From contig CBFCZV010000003.1 of NCBI GenBank assembly GCA_965602855.1, positions 1 to 64,000 on the forward strand: DNA of 64,000 nucleotides, in the 5' to 3' direction. The stretch comes from LH-M37 sp965602855. Its GTDB lineage: Bacteria > Pseudomonadota > Gammaproteobacteria > SZUA-229. Numbering within the stretch: position 1 is the stretch's first letter; every line of letters begins with the position of its first letter. Positions 34,253-43,394 of the stretch are shown here, in pieces. The position numbers and the translations under genes are program-made. The notes beneath the pieces were generated by a model, which saw nothing but the letters and a program-made list of their open reading frames with translations, searched no databases and was not told the DNA's origin.

Positions 34253-34459
34253 TTAATAATGCGGCGGCGGTGTCTCATCCTTCTCATGCGCCACCTGCGA
34301 TTCACCCGCCGCTTTCAGTTTTTTCTCAAGAATAGACATTTTCAACATCAGCATGTCGATTTGGCTTTGCTGGATGATGACTGTTTTGTCCAGAATATCG
34401 ATGGTGTCTTCCAGATGGGTGATTCGGATTTCGAGTTCGGTGGTGCGTTCTTCCATCAT
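34253..34459 (-). CDS. slyX: SlyX family protein
   Basis: 68-residue acidic coiled-coil protein: ERTTELEIRITHLEDTIDIL with heptad repeats, then a flexible end closing in PPPHY, the usual SlyX C-terminus. Function unclear in all species; E. coli slyX is next to slyD. Here it directly abuts the end of cysZ (no gap), so it is the last gene of the leftward queF-FGGY-cysZ-slyX group. Confidence 0.9.
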   Translation of the reverse strand: MMEERTTELEIRITHLEDTIDILDKTVIIQQSQIDMLMLKMSILEKKLKAAGESQVAHEKDETPPPHY

Positions 34460-35188
34460 TTAAGTCTCTGATGATTCTTCTTTGGTTTGTAGGGTTAGTC
34501 TTGTCGCGCCTGCAACGGCAACGGGCATGGCTAAAAAGTTGAGTACTGGCACGCTGGTGATGATGAATATGCCGCTGCCTAATCCCAGTGCCCGCATTCG
34601 GTGCTGGCGATTGTACAGGCGTATTTCTTTGAATAACAGGCCGTGGTTGGCGAGCGGGTAGTCCATGTATTCCAATGAGAATGACCAGGCGGTGAAGATG
34701 AACCAGGCGAAGGGTGCGATCAGGTTGATGCCGGGGATCAGGGTCAGGATGATCAGGGGTATCAGCCACATGATGAAGTAAAGCAGTTTATGGATTTCAG
34801 AGGCGAAGCTTCGTAGGGCGAGTTTCCATAATTTCTCGGTATTGATGTGTTCAACGGGCTTGCCGCTGAGATGCGCTTCTACGCGTGCAGCTAGCAGGCT
34901 GTTGAAGGGGGCGGCGATCAGGTTGGCGATCAGGGTGAAGCTGTAGAAAACGAAGAGCAGGGCGGTGAGCATGAATAGCGGCCAGAATAACCATTCCAGC
35001 CAGGATAGCCAGCTGGGCAGCAGGCTTTGTATCCATTCATCCATTTTCTGGCTGAGTAGATAGATTGCACCGGTGAACAGGCTGATATTGATGATCAGTG
35101 GAATGATGACAAAACGACGGATGCCGGGCAGGAAGATCAGGTTGAAGCCGCTGAAACATTCACTGAAGCCTTTTAGATAGTTGATCAT
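34460..35188 (-). CDS. cysZ: sulfate transporter CysZ
   Basis: Inner-membrane protein that mediates sulfate uptake for cysteine synthesis. 242 residues with about four to six hydrophobic helices; GFSECFSGFNLIFLPGIRRF at the N-terminus and WSFSLEYMDYPLANHG in the C-terminal half are family signatures. A cysteine link is consistent with cysM 18 kb away, but the immediate neighbour is a sugar kinase. Start overlaps the FGGY gene by four bases. Confidence 0.92.
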   Translation of the reverse strand: MINYLKGFSECFSGFNLIFLPGIRRFVIIPLIINISLFTGAIYLLSQKMDEWIQSLLPSWLSWLEWLFWPLFMLTALLFVFYSFTLIANLIAAPFNSLLAARVEAHLSGKPVEHINTEKLWKLALRSFASEIHKLLYFIMWLIPLIILTLIPGINLIAPFAWFIFTAWSFSLEYMDYPLANHGLLFKEIRLYNRQHRMRALGLGSGIFIITSVPVLNFLAMPVAVAGATRLTLQTKEESSET

Positions 35189-36501
35189 TGTTTGTTTCCT
35201 AAATAGCCCTGTCTCGCCAGTAGTGCGCTGCCGTAGCTGGCTTCTGTTTGCTCAGCAATGACGACGGGTGTGTTGAGTGTATGTTCACGTATCTCTCTCC
35301 ATGCGGGGTTACTGCTGCCACCACCCGCGGTGAATACTCGCTGCGGGGCAGGTGCGCCTAAATCAACTAGTTGCTGGTAGCCCTCGGCTTCGATGTTGGC
35401 GATGCCTTCGAGTATGGCTTGAAAGAAGATCAAATCATCCTCAGGCCGTGGTTCCATCTGAGGCTTTAAATTTGCGTCATTACGGGGGAAGCGTTCACCC
35501 GTTGCTGGTAGCGGGTAGTATTTCAGACCGGTCTTTTCTTCGGGCCTGAGCTGGGGTGTCATGGCATCAAGTTGTGGCTGGTTAAAGTGCTGTTTCAGTA
35601 CGCAGCCGCCACTATTAGATGCCCCACCTGCCAGCCAGTGCTCGCCGAGGCGGTGGCTGTAGATGCCAAATTCGGGGGCGAAAACAGGCTTGTCGGAAAT
35701 GATTTTTAGCACTAGCGTGCTGCCCAATGAGGTCACGGCATCACCAGTCTGGTTTGCCCCCGTAGCGATAAAGGCGGCAATGCTGTCGGTGGTGCCCGCG
35801 ATAATCTGGCAGTCTTCGGGCAGGCCAAGTTCGATAGCGGCCTCGGGGGTAATGTTTGAGATGGGGTTTCCCGGTTTTAAAATATGAGGCAGAGTGTTGC
35901 TCTCTATATTTAATATATTCAACCAGTTAGGCCATGTTTCTTCAAGTGAATTATAGCCAAGTTTCAGGCAGTTGTTTTCATCGCTGATGCCGTATTTACC
36001 CGTCAGTGTGGCGGCAACCCAGTCGGCCTGATGGCAAACGTACTGTGCCTCGGAATGGCGTTTGAGCAGGTGCATCGCCTTGGCCAGTGATGAGCTGACA
36101 CCGTGGGCACCGCAATCAGCGGGGGCTGTTGCGGCGATCTGCGCTGCTTCATCGGTGCAGCTCTGGTCGTTGTACATCAGGGCGGGAGAGAGTGGCTCGC
36201 CTGCCTCATCGCAAACCAGTACCGTGCCTGAGGTGCCGTCGATAGCCAGTGCAACGATAGATTTTGATGGTGAAATTGAATTAAGTTTATCGCTTAACTC
36301 TTTGATTAACTTGTCTGTAGCTGCCTTCCATATGAGCGAATTCTGCTCGATACGTGCTCCCCTGGTAACCGGTGATTCCAGCTCGATTTGATACGAGGCG
36401 AGCTCTTCGCCTTCAATATTAATGACGCTGCCGCGTACGCCCGAAGTGCCTATATCGATGCCGAGAAACAGGCAATCGTTGAGGGGAGCTTCAGACGACA
36501 T
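35185..36501 (-). CDS. FGGY-family carbohydrate kinase
   Basis: 438 residues of the hexokinase/actin fold. N-terminal phosphate loop FLGIDIGTSGVRGSVI (12-27), catalytic base region SPALMYNDQSCTDEA, and C-terminal ATP-site motif FTAGGGSSNPAWREI. It looks closest to xylulokinase-like members, perhaps the D-ribulokinase branch; the substrate cannot be fixed from the sequence. No transporter or sugar isomerase is adjacent. Overlaps cysZ by four bases and follows queF by 21, so probably co-transcribed with unrelated genes. Confidence 0.85.
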   Translation of the reverse strand: MSSEAPLNDCLFLGIDIGTSGVRGSVINIEGEELASYQIELESPVTRGARIEQNSLIWKAATDKLIKELSDKLNSISPSKSIVALAIDGTSGTVLVCDEAGEPLSPALMYNDQSCTDEAAQIAATAPADCGAHGVSSSLAKAMHLLKRHSEAQYVCHQADWVAATLTGKYGISDENNCLKLGYNSLEETWPNWLNILNIESNTLPHILKPGNPISNITPEAAIELGLPEDCQIIAGTTDSIAAFIATGANQTGDAVTSLGSTLVLKIISDKPVFAPEFGIYSHRLGEHWLAGGASNSGGCVLKQHFNQPQLDAMTPQLRPEEKTGLKYYPLPATGERFPRNDANLKPQMEPRPEDDLIFFQAILEGIANIEAEGYQQLVDLGAPAPQRVFTAGGGSSNPAWREIREHTLNTPVVIAEQTEASYGSALLARQGYLGNKQ

Positions 36502-36522
36502 ACGCGGGTAGAAGTGTTTTGA

Positions 36523-36912
36523 TTAAGGCAGTTGAACCAGCTCAGGTGCCTGCCAGTTGGGGTCACGGTGCTCGGCAACCACGGTGGTATAGATGCCGCC
36601 GCGTACGTTGAATTCTGCGGTCAGTCGCATGAAGCGGGGTTTGCAGGCATCGACCAGGTCGGCCAATATTTGATTTGTCACAGCTTCGTGGAAAGCGCCT
36701 TGTTCACGAAATGACCAGACGTACATTTTTAGTGCCTTGAGTTCGATGCAGGCCTGATCGGCAACATACTCGATTTCCAGCGTGGCAAAATCGGGCTGGC
36801 CGGTTTTTGGGCACAGGCAGGTGAATTCGGGAACGGTGATGCGGATGGTGTAATCTCGTTCAGGTTGTGGATTATCAAAGACTTCCAGCTCTTTTGAAGG
36901 TTGTGTCGACAT
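36523..36912 (-). CDS. queF: NADPH-dependent 7-cyano-7-deazaguanine reductase QueF (short type)
   Basis: Reduces preQ0 to preQ1 for queuosine tRNA modification. From the ATG at 36912 it has 129 residues, the single-domain (YkvM) form rather than the double-domain E. coli form. Nucleophilic Cys34 lies in EFTCLCPKTGQPDF with Asp41 beside it, and the NADPH-site motif ELKALKMYVWSFR follows. An upstream in-frame ATG (36942) would add ten unconserved residues. Confidence 0.94.
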   Translation of the reverse strand: MSTQPSKELEVFDNPQPERDYTIRITVPEFTCLCPKTGQPDFATLEIEYVADQACIELKALKMYVWSFREQGAFHEAVTNQILADLVDACKPRFMRLTAEFNVRGGIYTTVVAEHRDPNWQAPELVQLP

Positions 36913-36970
36913 AATAGTTTTTCGCGTGTAAAAAAATGGCAATTATACCTGTCAAAATGCATAAATTCCC

Positions 36971-37000
36971 TGTCGATTTTCACGGCTTCTGCTGTATACT
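36971..37000 (+). promoter_or_regulatory. candidate smc promoter
   Basis: A good -10 box TATACT at 36995-37000 lies 75 bases before the smc ATG, in the gap between divergent queF and smc. The best -35 at 18 bases (TGTCGA, 36971-36976) is poor. Called by eye. Confidence 0.3.
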
Positions 37001-37074
37001 GAGCGCCTATTTTTAGCACCGTTTTTTACGGAATTATTAGCTAACTTTTACGCGAACAGGACACCTCATCGAAC

Positions 37075-40000
37075 ATGCGTCTAAGCACGATTAAACTTGC
37101 CGGTTTCAAGTCTTTTGTAGACCCAACCACAATCCATTTTCCCAGTAATCTGACCGGTATCGTCGGCCCGAATGGTTGTGGCAAGTCCAATGTTATTGAT
37201 GCCGTGCGCTGGGTGATGGGCGAATCTTCTGCCAAGCATTTGCGCGGTAGCTCCATGGAAGATGTCATCTTTAATGGTTCATCTTCACGTAAGCCGATCG
37301 GCATGGCCTCAGTCGAACTGGTGTTCGACAACAGTGAAGCCAATGGCAAGGTCGGTGGCCAGTTCGCGCAATACGACGAGATTTCGGTCAAGCGTTCGGT
37401 TGCTCGTGATGGTCAGTCCAAGTATTCCTTAAATGGTACGCGTTGCCGCCGTCGTGATATCGCTGATTTGTTCCTCGGTACCGGCTTAGGCCCACGCAGT
37501 TATGCGATTATCGAGCAGGGCATGATTTCCCGCCTGATTGAGGCCAAGCCTGAAGATCTGCGCGTTTTCCTCGAAGAAGCTGCGGGTATTTCCAAATATA
37601 AAGAGCGACGTCGCGAAACTGAGAATCGAATCCGTCATACCCGCGATAATCTGGATCGTCTTGATGATCTTCGTGAAGAAATCGATAAACAGTTATCGCA
37701 TTTGCAGCGCCAGAGCCGCGCCGCCGAGCGTTATAAAGAGTATAAAGATGAAGAGCGCCAGCTGAAGGCTGAGTTGCTGGCTTTGAACTGGCAGGGTTTG
37801 AAGAAAAATCTGGATGGCCGTGATAAGGCTATTACCGAAACCGAAACTCGTCTGGAGCAGATTGTTGCCGAGCAGCGGGCCGCAGAATCCAAAATTGAAG
37901 AAGATCGTCAGTTACACACCGAATCGAATGATGCGCTGAACAAGGTTCAGGCTGGTTACTATAGTCTGGGTAGCGATATTTCCCGTGTTGAGCAGAACAT
38001 CAAGCATCAGCAGGATTTGCTGCAGCGTCAGAAGACTGATCTGGAGCAGGTTGAAACTGCACTGTTTGAAGCGACGCAAACATTGCAGAGTGACCGTAAC
38101 ACGATTGAAGAAGTGAGCTCACAGTTGCAGGCTGATCAGCCTGCGCTCGAAGTTTTGAAAGCCGATGAGCTAGCTATCAGTGAACGCTTTAAGAATTCTG
38201 AAGAAGCGATGCAGAGCTGGCAGTCATCCTGGGATGAGATTAATCGCCGCTATTCTGAATCCAGTCAAAAAGCACAGGTTGAACGTTCGCGCATGGAACA
38301 GCTGGAGCGTCACGTCGAGCAATTGAATCAACGTTTGCAACGTGTTGATGTTGAGCAACAGGCGCTACGTGGTGAAGATATTGAAGGTCAGATTGTTGAG
38401 TTCCAGGCAAAGCTGGCTGAAGTCGAGCAGCAGAAAATGGCTCAGGAAGAACAATTGTCTTCGGCTTTGTCCTCAATCCGTGAAACGCGTGAAAAAATTG
38501 TTGTGACAGAGCAGAAGTCAGCTGAACACCGTCGTGGCATTCACGATGCTCAGGGTCGTCTGTCATCACTGGAAACCTTGCAGCAGTCTGCCCTGGGTAA
38601 AACTGATCAGGCAGTCAATCAATGGCTGGACAGACAGGGTCTGGCTAGTCAGGCACGTTTCGCTGAAAAACTGGAAGTCGATAGTGGTTGGGAAACGGCG
38701 GTTGAAACTGTGTTGGGCGATACCCTGGAAGCGGTTTGTGTTGATCAGATAGATGCGTTGTGTTCTACGCTTTCTGATCTGGAAAAGAGCAATCTTTCTC
38801 TGGTAGAAACGCAGTCTTCAAATTCGGTTGCCAATGGTGCAACCGGTTATTTGCAGGAAAAAGTAAAATCTTCTGTAGAGCTGGACCAATTTATTCATGG
38901 AATTCGTTTTGCAGATACTCTGGATGCAGCATTACAGATGCGCAGCTCGCTGGCCGATGGCGAAAGCGTTGTGACACGTGATGGCATTTGGCTGGGCAAA
39001 CACTGGTTACGCATTAATAATGATAAAGATGCGCGACAGGGTGTGCTGGCACGAGAAACTGAAATCCGTGAATTGCAGGAACGCCTGCAGCAGCTTGAAG
39101 AACAAGCGGCGGCTTTGAATGATGATTTAATCGATAAACGTGAAAGCCTGCAGGAAAAAGAAAAACAGCGTGAAGAAGTGCAGGTGTCTTTGAATGCGGT
39201 TCATGCGCAGATGAATCAATTGCAGACGCAGATTAGTGCGCGTCAAACACGTAAGGAACACATTAGTAATCGCGGTCGAAATCTTGATGAAGAAAAAGCT
39301 GAGACTGAAAAGCTTATCGCGAATGAAAATAAGAGCATTGAAGAAGCGACACTGAGTCGTAATGAATCGTTGCAACAAATTGAAACGATTGGTGCTGAAC
39401 GCGATCAACAGGAAGGGCAGCGCGAAATCTTGCTGGCTCAGTTGCAACAGAATCGTAGTGAATTGCAGCAGCAACAAGATAAGGCGCACGAGCTGGCGAT
39501 TAGAATTGAAGGCTTTAATACGCGTAAGCAGAGTCTGACTCAAAATATTGAGCGCATGGAAAAATCGCAGCAATACCAGATTCAGCGTAAGCAGGAATTA
39601 CAGGCGGCGCTTTCAAAAACGGGTGAGCCAGTTGAAGAATTAGAAAAAGAGCTCGGCGAATTGTTAGAGAAGCGATTGGAGTCTGAGCAGGCGCTGACTG
39701 ATGCGCGTCGTCAGGTTGAAACCATTGCGCAACAGCTGAGACGATTTGAGCAGCAACGTTCCGAGCATGAAAGACGTAGTCAGGATGTGCGTAGTCAACT
39801 AGAAAAAATGAAACTGGATAGTCAGGAAATTCGTGTGCGCAGTAAGACCGCGCTGGAACAACTGGCAGAAATGGATCGTGATGTTGATACTCTGTTAGAG
39901 TCTATGGAAGAGGGTGCCAGCAGCCATGCGTGGGAACAAAAAGTGATGGCGGTTTCTCAGCGTATCTCAAGATTAGGTCCGATTAATCTGGCGGCAATTG

Positions 40001-40587
40001 ATGAGTATCAGGAACAGTTGAAACGTAAAGAATATCTGGATGAGCAGCATAAAGATGTTGTCTCTGCGCTGGACATACTGGAAGAAGCGATTGCCAAGAT
40101 TGATCACGAAACGCGTACGCGCTTTAAAGATACTTACGACCACGTTAATAGCCGACTCAAAGAAATGTTCCCACGTTTATTTGGTGGTGGTGTTTGTTAC
40201 CTTGAGATGACGGGTGATGATTTACTGAGTACGGGTGTGACCGTTATGGCCAAACCGCCCGGTAAACGCATCTCCAATATTCATCTGATGTCGGGTGGTG
40301 AAAAAGCATTGACCGCGGTTGCGCTGGTGTTTGCTATCTTTGAACTCAATCCTGCACCTTTCTGTATGCTGGATGAGGTTGATGCGCCTTTAGATGAAGC
40401 TAACGTAGGGCGCTTCAGTCAACTGGTGAAAGAAATGTCTGATCAGATACAGTTTATCTACATTACGCATAATAAGACCACGATGGAGATTTCTGAACAT
40501 CTCAGTGGTGTGACCATGCGAGAGGCCGGTGTGTCTCGATTGGTTACTGTTGATGTTGCCGAAGCGGCGACTATGGCTGCTGTTTAA
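37075..40587 (+). CDS. smc: chromosome segregation ATPase SMC
   Basis: Condensin ATPase organising and separating sister chromosomes. 1170 residues: N-terminal half-head with Walker A GPNGCGKSN (about 32-40), about 330 residues of coiled coil, a flexible hinge domain (about 500-620, QSALGKTDQAVNQWLD onward), returning coil rich in Gln/Glu, and C-terminal half-head with signature LMSGGEKALTAVAL and Walker B FCMLDEVDAPLD. It is the true SMC type, not MukB. In this group of bacteria smc-zipA-ligA is a standard order; zipA starts 28 bases later. Confidence 0.97.
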   Translation: MRLSTIKLAGFKSFVDPTTIHFPSNLTGIVGPNGCGKSNVIDAVRWVMGESSAKHLRGSSMEDVIFNGSSSRKPIGMASVELVFDNSEANGKVGGQFAQYDEISVKRSVARDGQSKYSLNGTRCRRRDIADLFLGTGLGPRSYAIIEQGMISRLIEAKPEDLRVFLEEAAGISKYKERRRETENRIRHTRDNLDRLDDLREEIDKQLSHLQRQSRAAERYKEYKDEERQLKAELLALNWQGLKKNLDGRDKAITETETRLEQIVAEQRAAESKIEEDRQLHTESNDALNKVQAGYYSLGSDISRVEQNIKHQQDLLQRQKTDLEQVETALFEATQTLQSDRNTIEEVSSQLQADQPALEVLKADELAISERFKNSEEAMQSWQSSWDEINRRYSESSQKAQVERSRMEQLERHVEQLNQRLQRVDVEQQALRGEDIEGQIVEFQAKLAEVEQQKMAQEEQLSSALSSIRETREKIVVTEQKSAEHRRGIHDAQGRLSSLETLQQSALGKTDQAVNQWLDRQGLASQARFAEKLEVDSGWETAVETVLGDTLEAVCVDQIDALCSTLSDLEKSNLSLVETQSSNSVANGATGYLQEKVKSSVELDQFIHGIRFADTLDAALQMRSSLADGESVVTRDGIWLGKHWLRINNDKDARQGVLARETEIRELQERLQQLEEQAAALNDDLIDKRESLQEKEKQREEVQVSLNAVHAQMNQLQTQISARQTRKEHISNRGRNLDEEKAETEKLIANENKSIEEATLSRNESLQQIETIGAERDQQEGQREILLAQLQQNRSELQQQQDKAHELAIRIEGFNTRKQSLTQNIERMEKSQQYQIQRKQELQAALSKTGEPVEELEKELGELLEKRLESEQALTDARRQVETIAQQLRRFEQQRSEHERRSQDVRSQLEKMKLDSQEIRVRSKTALEQLAEMDRDVDTLLESMEEGASSHAWEQKVMAVSQRISRLGPINLAAIDEYQEQLKRKEYLDEQHKDVVSALDILEEAIAKIDHETRTRFKDTYDHVNSRLKEMFPRLFGGGVCYLEMTGDDLLSTGVTVMAKPPGKRISNIHLMSGGEKALTAVALVFAIFELNPAPFCMLDEVDAPLDEANVGRFSQLVKEMSDQIQFIYITHNKTTMEISEHLSGVTMREAGVSRLVTVDVAEAATMAAV

Positions 40588-40615
40588 TTAATAAATTAAA
40601 ACTTAGAGTACGATA

Positions 40616-41398
40616 ATGGAAAACCTGCGCTGGATATTGCTTGCCGCTGGAATCTTTTTTGTTCTTGCCATTTATATTTTTGGTCGCAATCGTCGACGCA
40701 ATAATAGTTCTGATCTTTTTGATTCCAAAGAGGACCTCCCTGATTTTTCAGCCCGAGACTGGGATGAGCTTGATGAAGGCGTGGGCGAAGTTCGTATTGT
40801 TGCACGAGAAAATGATGAATTTGATTCTTTAGATGAATTTCCTTCTGAGCAAGTTCATGAGGATATTCCTGTTGATGAGGCCGAGATCTATCAGGATGAA
40901 GAATTACAGGATGATTTATTTGAGTTGACGGATGAAGTCGAGCCGTCATCAGTTGAAAGCGATGAGGCTGATGCGCAAGTTCAGTCAGATTCGAAAAGCG
41001 ATATTATTGTTTTATATATCCTGGCGAAACCATCTAATCTGTTGGCAGGCGATAAAATCAATAGCGCTGCTCAGGCTAACGGTCTTATCTTTGGTTACAT
41101 GAATATTTTTCATCGCCTTGATGGTGATGAGAAAACTGTTTTCAGTCTAGCCAATATGATAGAGCCTGGAAATTTCGATCCTGATAGCATTCATGAAATG
41201 ACCACCACTGGCCTGACCATGTTTATGCAGATATCCGGGTTATCAAATCCTGCCGATGATTTTGATGAAATGCTACGATGCGCCTACCACATGTCTGAAA
41301 TGCTGGGTGCAACTTTATGTAGCCACCGTCGTCAGCCAATTACTCAGGCGGATGCAGAGTATTATCGAAATTTGATTGCTGAAAAACAAAATACTTGA
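40616..41398 (+). CDS. zipA: cell division protein ZipA
   Basis: Membrane anchor for the FtsZ ring. 260 residues: an N-terminal membrane helix (about 5-21, ILLAAGIFFVLAIYIF) followed by a basic stop-transfer (RNRRR), a strongly acidic linker (about 30-125), and the C-terminal FtsZ-binding domain (about 125-260) beginning IIVLYILAKPSNLLAG with HEMTTTGLTMFMQ later. The acidic, non-proline linker is shorter than in E. coli. Confidence 0.93.
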   Translation: MENLRWILLAAGIFFVLAIYIFGRNRRRNNSSDLFDSKEDLPDFSARDWDELDEGVGEVRIVARENDEFDSLDEFPSEQVHEDIPVDEAEIYQDEELQDDLFELTDEVEPSSVESDEADAQVQSDSKSDIIVLYILAKPSNLLAGDKINSAAQANGLIFGYMNIFHRLDGDEKTVFSLANMIEPGNFDPDSIHEMTTTGLTMFMQISGLSNPADDFDEMLRCAYHMSEMLGATLCSHRRQPITQADAEYYRNLIAEKQNT

Positions 41399-41408
41399 TT
41401 GCTTAGAC

Positions 41409-43382
41409 ATGTTCACTAACAAGCAAAAAGAAATCCTCAATCGTTCAGGCATAAAATTACAAATGCTCACAGAGGAAAGAGTTTTTGAAATTGCTGAAAG
41501 ATCCTATGATTATAAATTTCCCAGTACTTCTGAGCTTGTTGAGTTTTTGCAGATCGCAAATGCGTTATATCGTGGTGGCGATCGGATTATTAGTGATAAC
41601 GAGTATGATTTTGCATTTTATGCAGAATTAAAAAGACGAGAACCAGATCATCCCTTTCTTCAAGCTGTTGAGCCAGAAGCTGGTTTTGCCGGGAAAACAG
41701 TTGAGCTACCAGCGCGTATGCTGTCTACCGATAAGACCTATGATAATGCAGGAATAAATAACTGGATAAATAGAATAAAAAAGGCAGCAGCAGATATCGG
41801 TAAGGATTTTGAAACACTGGTATTTAGATTAACGCCAAAACTGGATGGTTTTGCCGCTTATGATGATGGTAAAGGGTTTTATACGCGAGGCGACGGTAAA
41901 CGCGGTACTGATATTTCTCGGGTTTTTGAGCGGGGTTTAACGGTTGCTGGTTGTGGTTCTCGTGGTCTCGGTGCCGGCGAAATAGTTGTTTCTAAAAAAT
42001 ATTTTTTAGAAAACCTCTCTCCATATTTTGAAAACACCAGAAACTTTCAGGCTAGTGTTGTTAAGGAAAAAGAGCTCGAAGAACATGCGGCTAAAGCTAT
42101 TAAAGATAAAGCTGCGGTGTTTTTTCCTTTTGCAGAGCTACCCACCTGGATAGGTAGTTACAAAAAGTTGATGGATGATTACGATGCGATTGTCGAGAAG
42201 ATTTGGATTTCTGTAGATTATGATGTTGATGGTGTGATATTTGAAATCATCGATGATGAATTAAAAAAATACATGGGAGCAACCAATCATCATCATCGTT
42301 GGCAAATTGCACTTAAGTCTAATGATGAGGCGGCGGAGGTTGTTGTTTTATCTGTAATACCGCAAACATCAAGAAACGGCAAAATTACCCCCGTGGCTCA
42401 GTTTGAAGCCACCAGACTTTCAGGTGCGGAGATTAGCCGGGCTACAGCACACAATTATGGCATGGTGAGAGAAAAAGGAATTGGTAAAGGTGCCGTTATA
42501 CGACTTGTACGTTCAGGTTTAGTGATACCCAAAATTGAAGAGGTTCTTGAGTCGGTCTCTCCTGAGTATCCAGAAAATATGCTATGTCCTTCCTGTCACG
42601 AAAAACTCAAATGGGTGGATGATAATTTATTCTGTTTGAACACGGCTAATTGTAAGGATCAGATTGAGAAAACGATTATTCATTTCTTTGATACGCTAGG
42701 GAACAATGATGGCCTTGGCGCTGCAACCATATCCACCTTGAATGAACAGGGTGTCTCAAGTATTTATCAGGTTTATCAATTAGAAAACAATGCTGAGAAA
42801 TTAGCCGAAATTGGTTACAAGAAAAAGACGGTAAAAAATCTCATTCAGGCGCTATCCAATAGTCGAAATGTAAAAGTTGAAGACTGGCGGTTTTTAGCCG
42901 CATTTGGTGTTAATCGCCTGGGTTTGGGTGTTGCTGAAAAGCTATTACAGCATCACCGTCTTGAAACTGTGTTTGATTTAAGTATTGATGATTTCATTAA
43001 GATAGATGGCTTTGCTGAAATTACCGCCAGGCAAATATCTAAAGGCCTGAATGAAATTAGAGATCAGTTTGAAAAAATATATAAATTAGATTTCAATCTT
43101 GAAATAACGCCATTAATAAAAGAACTAAAAAAGTCTGGTGTATTAAGCCCTGTTGCGGGTAAACAAATTGTCTTTACTGGTTCAATGGTTCACGGCAAGC
43201 GATCAGAAATGCAGGCTGAAGCAAAAAAACTGGGTGCAAAAGTTGGCGCTTCTGTTACCGGTAAAACAGATTATCTGGTGACAGGTGAAAAAGTAGGTGC
43301 AACTAAAATAGCTGCAGCAGAAAGCAAAGGGGTTAAGGTGTTAACTGAAGATGAATACCTTAACCTGATAAAGAAAAAATAA
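41409..43382 (+). CDS. ligA: divergent NAD+-dependent DNA ligase
   Basis: About 657 residues from the ATG at 41409 (a TTG at 41376 inside zipA is possible). All LigA modules can be traced: domain Ia with RIISDNEYD (59-67), adenylation domain with catalytic Lys144 in KLDG and TRGDGKRGTDIS (159-170), an OB region, a four-Cys zinc finger (CPSC...C...C, about 395-417), helix-hairpin-helix repeats and a C-terminal BRCT domain (about 580-657, VFTGSM, TDYLVTGEKVGATK). Yet the stretches that are near-invariant in LigA are altered: ELKLDG is LTPKLDG, and the segment before it reads PARMLSTDKTYDN instead of the usual PMLSLDNAF-like form. It occupies the normal ligA locus, so it may be the housekeeping ligase of this organism or a replacement by transfer. 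Confidence 0.85.
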   Translation: MFTNKQKEILNRSGIKLQMLTEERVFEIAERSYDYKFPSTSELVEFLQIANALYRGGDRIISDNEYDFAFYAELKRREPDHPFLQAVEPEAGFAGKTVELPARMLSTDKTYDNAGINNWINRIKKAAADIGKDFETLVFRLTPKLDGFAAYDDGKGFYTRGDGKRGTDISRVFERGLTVAGCGSRGLGAGEIVVSKKYFLENLSPYFENTRNFQASVVKEKELEEHAAKAIKDKAAVFFPFAELPTWIGSYKKLMDDYDAIVEKIWISVDYDVDGVIFEIIDDELKKYMGATNHHHRWQIALKSNDEAAEVVVLSVIPQTSRNGKITPVAQFEATRLSGAEISRATAHNYGMVREKGIGKGAVIRLVRSGLVIPKIEEVLESVSPEYPENMLCPSCHEKLKWVDDNLFCLNTANCKDQIEKTIIHFFDTLGNNDGLGAATISTLNEQGVSSIYQVYQLENNAEKLAEIGYKKKTVKNLIQALSNSRNVKVEDWRFLAAFGVNRLGLGVAEKLLQHHRLETVFDLSIDDFIKIDGFAEITARQISKGLNEIRDQFEKIYKLDFNLEITPLIKELKKSGVLSPVAGKQIVFTGSMVHGKRSEMQAEAKKLGAKVGASVTGKTDYLVTGEKVGATKIAAAESKGVKVLTEDEYLNLIKKK

Positions 43383-43394
43383 TTATTTCTTATT

